Below the pieces are notes generated by a model. It was not told the DNA's origin, ran no database searches, and was given only the letters and a program-made list of their open reading frames with translations. From Lacunisphaera sp. (GTDB taxonomy: Bacteria > Verrucomicrobiota > Verrucomicrobiia > Opitutales > Opitutaceae), in assembly GCA_029945445.1 (NCBI GenBank), contig JAQSCO010000016.1, positions 1 to 47,393 on the forward strand: a DNA stretch of 47,393 nt, given 5' to 3'. Shown here one piece after another: positions 42,620-47,393 of this stretch (position 1 is the first letter of the stretch; each line of letters opens with the position of its first letter). The translations under genes and the position numbers were made by a program.

Positions 42620-43827
42620 TGCTGCAGGCACTCCACAGTCTGATTCCCCGCGCGGCCCAACCGGCCGGTAAGTCACGGCCGTTGGCGGCAGGTCAGGATG
42701 CCACGCGGCAACTCGAGGCCATCCTCCGGGCGGCGGTTGCCGAAGGCGCCAGCGACATTCACTGCGAACCGAAGGAGGACGGCCTGGTCATCCGTTTCCG
42801 CATCGACGGGGAGATGCACGACCATGTCACCCTGCCGGTCGCTCAGCGGGAAGCACTCATCGCGCGGGGAAAAATCCACGGCGGCATGGACATCACGGAG
42901 AAACGCCTCCCGCAGGATGGCCGCGCCATGCTCAACGACCAGGGCCGGCGATTCCACCTGCGTTCGAGCACCCTGCCCACCGTCCACGGGGAGAGTCTGG
43001 TGATCCGGCTGCTGGACCAGACCATGCCGGCCCAATCGCTGGAACAGCTGGGCCTGAACGAGACGGAGGCATCGGCCCTGCGCACCGCCCTGACGGGACC
43101 GGCCGGCCTGATCTATCTGACCGGTCCGACCGGCTCGGGGAAAACGACCACGCTGCACGCGGCCCTGCAGGCGTTCGATCAGCGCCGCAGGGTGATCCAC
43201 ACCCTGGAAGACCCCGTCGAGTATGAGATGCGCGGCATCCGGCAGACGGAAATCCGGGAAAAAATCGGTCTGACCTTCGCCGGCACGTTGCGCAGCCTGC
43301 TCCGCCAGAATCCGGACGTCATCCTGGTCGGCGAAACCCGCGATGCCGAAACCGCCCAGCTCGCGATCCGGGCCGCGCTGACCGGGCACCTGGTGCTTTC
43401 GACGCTGCACACCAACGATGCGCTATCGGCGATTCCCCGGCTGCGGGATCTCGGAGTCGATAGCTTTCTCATTGCCGCGTCACTCCGGCTGGTCGCGGCG
43501 CAGCGGCTCGTTCGCCGGCTTTGTCCCGAGTGCCGTATACCCCACCCCGACAATGCACGGCTGTGCGAGCAGCATCGGACAGCAACGGGGCAGTTCCATC
43601 GGCCGACGGGTTGTCCCGCCTGCCATGGCCGCGGCTACCGGGGCCGGCTGTCGATCCACGAGGTGATTCCGGCGGGCAAATTCCTGCCGCTGATTTCCGC
43701 CGGCGCCCCGCTCGCCGAACTGGCGACCCTGCGGGAGCGCGAAGGTTTCCCGACGCTTTGGTCCCGCGGACTGCAGGTGGCGGCGGCGGGCCTGACCACG
43801 CTGGAGGAGATCGCACGCGTGCTCTGA
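42619..43827 (+). CDS. GspE/PilB-family assembly ATPase
   Basis: 402 residues. Short N-terminal region, then the conserved core: ASDIHCEPKEDGLVIRFRID, Walker A GPTGSGKTTT at about 169-177, Asp box HTLEDPVEYEM, Walker B DVILVGETRDAET near 234, His box LVLSTLHTNDA, and the zinc-binding tetracysteine (CPEC at about 302, CPAC at about 332). Lacks the long N1 domain of many PilB proteins, as in type IVb systems. Powers pilus extension. No TrbB/VirB11 gene is seen in the window; this is the only ATPase of the same superfamily. Start ATG overlaps the secretin stop (TGATG). Confidence 0.93.
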   Translation: MLQALHSLIPRAAQPAGKSRPLAAGQDATRQLEAILRAAVAEGASDIHCEPKEDGLVIRFRIDGEMHDHVTLPVAQREALIARGKIHGGMDITEKRLPQDGRAMLNDQGRRFHLRSSTLPTVHGESLVIRLLDQTMPAQSLEQLGLNETEASALRTALTGPAGLIYLTGPTGSGKTTTLHAALQAFDQRRRVIHTLEDPVEYEMRGIRQTEIREKIGLTFAGTLRSLLRQNPDVILVGETRDAETAQLAIRAALTGHLVLSTLHTNDALSAIPRLRDLGVDSFLIAASLRLVAAQRLVRRLCPECRIPHPDNARLCEQHRTATGQFHRPTGCPACHGRGYRGRLSIHEVIPAGKFLPLISAGAPLAELATLREREGFPTLWSRGLQVAAAGLTTLEEIARVL

Positions 43828-43866
43828 ATTTCACCCGGGCGACCGCGCCCACAACCCAAACCCAAC

Positions 43867-44619
43867 ATGAATAGAATCCGTCGTTACAAGAATTTGCAGG
43901 GCTACTCCCTGCTCGAACTCGTCCTCGTGCTCGCCATCGTCAGCGTGCTGGTCGGACTGCTCCTGCCCAAGGGCTTCGACGCCCTGCGCAACGCCCGTAT
44001 CCAGGAGGTCAAGAGCGCATGCAATACGCTCAAGACCGCGCTGACGGACCTGATCACGATGCCCGGTGGCAGCGGCAGCATTCCGCGCACGGAGGGCACA
44101 AACATTCCCACCTCGGGTGCCGCCCTGTCGGGTACCACCGACACCGCCAAGGGCAACGGCGCCCGGCTCGACACCATCCTGCTCGCCCTCGGGAAGATCG
44201 AGCGACCGCTCTCCCTGCGCATGGGCAGCCAGGTCTATACCTCCACGGGCAGCGGCAATGAGATGGCGTGGAGCCAGGCCGCGCAGGCTTTTGTGATGAC
44301 ACCGGACGCCGCACCGCTCCGGGACTGGTCCGGGGTGACCCGGGCGGAAGCCCGGACCGCCAATCCGGCCCTGGTTCCCTCGGCCGCGCAGGGCGCGAAC
44401 TTCCGACTTGATGGCGTCACCAATCGCAACGCCAACGTGATCGTGGCGTATCTCGTCATTCGCAGTTGTCCGGCCAAGGACGCCTACGAGCTGGCCCTCT
44501 CGATGAACGCCCCGCAGCTGGCTCCCGTCGAGGGGGCCGCCTGCGATGCCGGTCTGGTTGCCTATGCCGCCCCCCTCAACGGAGTCACCGACGTCTATGT
44601 CTACCTCGCCGAAATTTGA
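43867..44619 (+). CDS. type IV prepilin-like protein
   Basis: 250 residues. Leader of 12 residues ending at Gly12, then YSLLELVLVLAIVSVLVGLLL: prepilin peptidase site (G/Y, with Glu at +5) and hydrophobic helix. The globular domain has one Cys pair (Cys50 in the helix region, others in RSCPAKD and GAACDAG) that may form a disulfide loop. Preceded by an A/C-rich leader (CACAACCCAAACCCAAC) instead of a Shine-Dalgarno sequence. The 39-base gap before it is the largest in the train so far. Shares no clear similarity with the prepilin at 38497 outside the N-terminus; possibly the major pilin. Confidence 0.86.
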   Translation: MNRIRRYKNLQGYSLLELVLVLAIVSVLVGLLLPKGFDALRNARIQEVKSACNTLKTALTDLITMPGGSGSIPRTEGTNIPTSGAALSGTTDTAKGNGARLDTILLALGKIERPLSLRMGSQVYTSTGSGNEMAWSQAAQAFVMTPDAAPLRDWSGVTRAEARTANPALVPSAAQGANFRLDGVTNRNANVIVAYLVIRSCPAKDAYELALSMNAPQLAPVEGAACDAGLVAYAAPLNGVTDVYVYLAEI

Positions 44620-45835
44620 TACCACTGTGCTTTTGTGGGGCGACCGCTGGTGGCTGCCCCACCACAAGCTGCCCATTCCTTTCGCCGATATGGCCCAGGC
44701 GGCGGACCAGCTCGCGGCCGCCTGGCCGGAAGCGAACCGCTCGCTGCGGCTGATCTACCAGCCGGAGGATTTTGCGACGGTGCCGGTGGAGTGCCCAAAC
44801 GGCAACCGGGCGACCCTCACGATGGCCTTGGCGGAAGCACACCCGGTGTTGCTGCACCCGGGCCACGTGTGGAGTCACGAGCCGATCCTCGGATTAGGCG
44901 ACGGTTTCACCACGCTGCTGCACTACGAAACCAAACCCATGCTGTTTGCCCTCGTCCACCGCCTGCGGGAATGCGGATTCACGGTCACGACCGTCTGGCC
45001 GATGGCCAGCTGGCTCAACGCGCTGCCGCCGGAATTGTCGGATTCGGGTGCCATGACGATCTGCGCGATCCACAGCGACCGGTTCTGCCTCTACCGCCAT
45101 TCGGCGGACGGCATCCGGGCGGTGCGGTGCGGCCACGGCGGCGATGTGCTCACGGCGGTTGCCGTTCACCTCGGCGGACTCACCTTGCAGCCGGCGACTG
45201 AATTCGTGCTCTTTGTCACCACCGACGAGCAACTGGTCGAACAGCTGGCGGAGAAGGTGCCCCTCGACGCCCAACATGTGGTCGGGGTCTTCCCGATGTG
45301 GCAGGCGCTCGCCAAGGCCGCTCCGTTGGGCACCCGGCATCCGGCGCAGTTGCTGCCGCCGGTGCCGTTCGTCACGGCGCCCCAACTCATCACGCTCATT
45401 GCGAGCGTGTGTTTGTTGGCGGCGGCGATTCTCGCGGCCGCCCCGGTGCGAACGATCATCACTGCTCAGACGGATCGGGAGGCTCATGAAAATGAAAAGC
45501 AGGTGCTCCGCTCCGAAATCGAGCCACTGCAAGCCAGTGAAGGCGAAGTCCACCGCCTGCAGACGCGAGTGGCCGATCTCGCGGACGATCCGCTGCCTTG
45601 GTCGGCGTGGCTGCTGGCCGTCGCGAAGGAGCTGCCGGCCCAAGTGGTGCTGACCGGCTTGCAAGCCGATCGGCGGGGCTTCCGTGTCGCTGGCGGCATC
45701 GTCGGCGGATTGTCCGAGGCCGACTGGGTGCGCTGGCGCCAGTCGCTGCAGGATTCCCGCGGGGGCTGGTCGCTGACCGAATCCCCCGCAACGAAACCGG
45801 TCGGTGCCCTCGCCCTGAAAGGACGCTGGCCATGA
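44597..45835 (+). CDS. GspL/PilM-PilN-like pilus assembly protein
   Basis: 412 residues from the ATG at 44597, which overlaps the prepilin by 23 bases. The first 260 or so residues are soluble and cytoplasmic; one membrane span follows (LITLIASVCLLAAAILAAAP, about 272-291), then a coiled coil (about 300-335) and a periplasmic ferredoxin-like domain (SAWLLAVAKELPAQVVLTGL). This is the GspL layout, or a PilM-PilN fusion, linking the cytoplasmic ATPase to the periplasm. No strong family motif is seen; topology and position before a PilO-like gene carry the call. Confidence 0.65.
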   Translation: MSTSPKFDTTVLLWGDRWWLPHHKLPIPFADMAQAADQLAAAWPEANRSLRLIYQPEDFATVPVECPNGNRATLTMALAEAHPVLLHPGHVWSHEPILGLGDGFTTLLHYETKPMLFALVHRLRECGFTVTTVWPMASWLNALPPELSDSGAMTICAIHSDRFCLYRHSADGIRAVRCGHGGDVLTAVAVHLGGLTLQPATEFVLFVTTDEQLVEQLAEKVPLDAQHVVGVFPMWQALAKAAPLGTRHPAQLLPPVPFVTAPQLITLIASVCLLAAAILAAAPVRTIITAQTDREAHENEKQVLRSEIEPLQASEGEVHRLQTRVADLADDPLPWSAWLLAVAKELPAQVVLTGLQADRRGFRVAGGIVGGLSEADWVRWRQSLQDSRGGWSLTESPATKPVGALALKGRWP

Positions 45836-46515
45836 ACGCCCGGCCCACCGTAGCTCGCTGGCTGTTTCTCGCCTTCAGCGCGGGATTGCTGCTTGCCGTG
45901 CTCAGCGTGCGCCAACGCAGCGACCTGCTCAGGTTCGCCGAGGACAGCGAGCTGGTTCGCCTGCGGGCGGAGCGTCAGCGGCTGTCGGCCTTCGAGCCGG
46001 CGGCGGTGCGGGCGTTGCAGACCGCGCTCGATACGCGGGAGGACCGCGTCGCGACCCTCCGGCCCTGGCCGGAGGGCTGGTCGGTGCAGGCCGGCGAACC
46101 CATCGACGGCTCCGAACGGGTCTCGTGGCGACTGGCCCCCATTGGCCCACCGTCGTGGAGCGAACTGGTGAAAGCGGTGTTGGCGCTCGCTTCCGTTCCG
46201 GGGAATAGGATCTCTTCGGTTGAGATCCGCAGTCGCGGCACGTTGACCGAGCGGGAAATCGCCTCCGTCGAAATCGTGCTGCAGCACCCAACCGCCCCAC
46301 CGTCCCGCCGGAATCCGTCCGGCGGGACCGTGGGGCCCGGCGCCGATGTTCCGGCCACGCCCCCGGCAGTCGGTTCCGGCCCATCGCTCCGCCGTCCGTC
46401 CGCCTCCGCCGAGCCTGCGGCTCCCGGCCAGGCTTTCGCTCCTGTCCGGCCCGACCCCCGGGGGCCCCGGGCCGGGTTTCTTTCCATCCAAAAACCACAA
46501 CCCAAACAACCATGA
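45832..46515 (+). CDS. PilO/GspM-like bitopic protein
   Basis: 227 residues from the ATG at 45832 (ATGA overlap). A short cytoplasmic lead, one span (RWLFLAFSAGLLLAVLSV, about 9-26), a coiled coil (SELVRLRAERQRLSAF) and a small alpha/beta domain (about 75-145), then a Pro/Ser/Arg-rich disordered tail. It fits the PilO/GspM partner of the preceding gene. The tail is unusually long and may not fold. The stop overlaps the next start (ATGA). Confidence 0.6.
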   Translation: MNARPTVARWLFLAFSAGLLLAVLSVRQRSDLLRFAEDSELVRLRAERQRLSAFEPAAVRALQTALDTREDRVATLRPWPEGWSVQAGEPIDGSERVSWRLAPIGPPSWSELVKAVLALASVPGNRISSVEIRSRGTLTEREIASVEIVLQHPTAPPSRRNPSGGTVGPGADVPATPPAVGSGPSLRRPSASAEPAAPGQAFAPVRPDPRGPRAGFLSIQKPQPKQP

Positions 46516-46742
46516 TCACGCTCAATGTGCAGCTGCCCGAAAACGTCGCCGCGGAATTCTACCAGGCGGCCGACGAACTCAACAAACGCTTCGGTGACAC
46601 GAAGCCCCGGATCGAGGCGAAAACCCTGATGGCGTTCGCGCTCGCGCGGCACGAAGCCGCCGACGTGTGCGCCCAGTTCGACCTCGCCCTCCGCATCGTC
46701 CACGGCACGGAGGAGAAACCGTTCAACCCCGCGCTCAACTGA
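46512..46742 (+). CDS. small soluble protein, unknown
   Basis: 76 residues, no signal or membrane span. The start MITLNVQLPENVAAEFYQAAD has the strand-then-helix pattern of a ribbon-helix-helix regulator, but the rest is not diagnostic. ATGA overlap with the upstream gene. No family recognised. Confidence 0.6.
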   Translation: MITLNVQLPENVAAEFYQAADELNKRFGDTKPRIEAKTLMAFALARHEAADVCAQFDLALRIVHGTEEKPFNPALN

Positions 46743-46817
46743 CTTTGGCGGAAATCCGCCCGAGGTGCCCATCGCCAGCCCGCACCCACCCAGTGGCCGG
46801 CCCAACCCAGAAACAAC

Positions 46818-47252
46818 ATGGCTAACAAACCCAGAACCGAAGAAACCGTCTCCCTGCCCGGGGACAAGGAAAGCCCCCTGCAGTTCCGCAACAATCCCGA
46901 GATCCAGAAGCGGCTCGACGCCTACAAGACGGCGAACGCCAAGGACGTCGACTACTACACGCGGGTCGTGAAGGAGGCGCCGGAACGCGCGAAGGACATG
47001 CTCCTCTATAAGGATATGCAGCGGCACGAGGCCGACATGCGCTTGGTGGAGAAGCAGCTCCCGCAGGCGAAGGCGTTCTACGACGCCCAGACCCCCGCCG
47101 TCAAGGAGCGCATCGACGGGCAGCTGAAGAACGTCCAGCCCTACTACAAGGACAAGGCGTTCGTCGGCGAGGTGCTCCGCGAGATGAACCGGAAAAACCG
47201 GCAGATCCTCACCGCGCCCCAAGTCGGCATGGGGCCGAAGGTCGCCGCGTAA
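46818..47252 (+). CDS. charged helical protein, unknown
   Basis: 144 residues, soluble, strongly charged and predicted mostly helical (Lys, Glu and Arg-rich: RVVKEAPERAKDMLLYKDMQRHEADMR is spread over about 49-75). No signal peptide or known domain. It follows 75 non-coding bases and an A/C-rich leader. Good codon use and a clean frame support it as a gene; function unknown, perhaps mobile-element cargo or relaxosome-related. Confidence 0.65.
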   Translation: MANKPRTEETVSLPGDKESPLQFRNNPEIQKRLDAYKTANAKDVDYYTRVVKEAPERAKDMLLYKDMQRHEADMRLVEKQLPQAKAFYDAQTPAVKERIDGQLKNVQPYYKDKAFVGEVLREMNRKNRQILTAPQVGMGPKVAA

Positions 47253-47255
47253 CGT

Positions 47256-47393
47256 ATGCCGGTGCCTGCTTCCACCCGGCAATACCTCGACTCGCACCTG
47301 GGTCAGGCGGAGTTCGCGCTGAAGATCGCCGCGAATTTCGCCTGCCTGCAGGGCACGCCCGCGCACGACCAGGTGCGCGCGGCGCTGGCCCAG
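47256..47393 (+). CDS. start of an open frame cut by the window edge, unknown
   Basis: 46 codons from the ATG at 47256, three bases after the preceding stop, open to the last base. It begins MPVPASTRQYLDSHLGQAEF and looks helical. Too little is present for identification; the spacing suggests the same transcription unit as the gene before. Confidence 0.5.
   Translation, partial: MPVPASTRQYLDSHLGQAEFALKIAANFACLQGTPAHDQVRAALAQ

Overview
The window looks like a high-GC chromosome segment from a Verrucomicrobiota bacterium, most likely Opitutaceae or a relative. This rests on the style of the TonB-receptor termini, on many starts without a Shine-Dalgarno sequence, and on the mix of agar-type glycoside hydrolases, sulfatase and LacI/AraC regulators. 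The taxonomy is an inference from protein style; no rRNA or marker gene is present.

Region 1 (1-1150): the end of a frameshifted IS481-family element, then about 600 bases without a gene holding three adjacent inverted-repeat units separated by AT-rich TAACTAAT-type spacers. Region 2 (1152-26725): a polysaccharide utilisation locus. The plus strand has a frameshifted S1 sulfatase and a two-domain RhaM-like mutarotase. The minus strand has a long co-directional series: a broken TonB receptor, an SMP-30 lactonase, a GH2 beta-galactosidase, a GH50 agarase carrying a foreign N-terminus, a second GH2, a second GH50, an MFS sugar porter, a GH117 anhydro-L-galactosidase and an SDR. Next come an AraC regulator, an L-galactose-dehydrogenase-like aldo/keto reductase, a zinc dehydrogenase resembling L-galactonate 5-dehydrogenase, a LacI regulator, an Asp/Glu-racemase-family protein and a second AraC regulator. 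Together these suggest depolymerisation of an agar/porphyran-type galactan and oxidative catabolism of the released L-galactose (dehydrogenase, lactonase, 5-dehydrogenase). Near-palindromic TTAA-N4-TTAA sites lie before several of these transcription units and may be operators of one LacI-family regulator. The sulfatase and the TonB receptor are damaged, so the locus may be decaying.

Region 3 (26895-47393): a mobile-element-like block. A ClpA/B-D2-like ATPase and a small putative DNA-binding protein are divergent from a tightly packed rightward gene train, across a perfect 15-bp inverted repeat. The train starts with a Trb/VirB mating-pair apparatus in the order TrbC-D-E-lipoprotein-J-x-L-F-G-I. 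It runs without a break into a type IV pilus/type II secretion module: PilP-like lipoprotein, GspF/PilC, prepilin, large Ig/InlB-repeat surface protein, secretin, GspE/PilB ATPase, second prepilin, GspL/PilM-N-like and PilO-like proteins. Most junctions are ATGA or TGATG overlaps or gaps of a few bases, so the two machines appear to be co-transcribed. No relaxase, coupling protein, VirB11/TrbB, integrase or prepilin peptidase is visible; the block runs off the right edge. This fused conjugation-plus-pilus operon is the most notable feature of the window.
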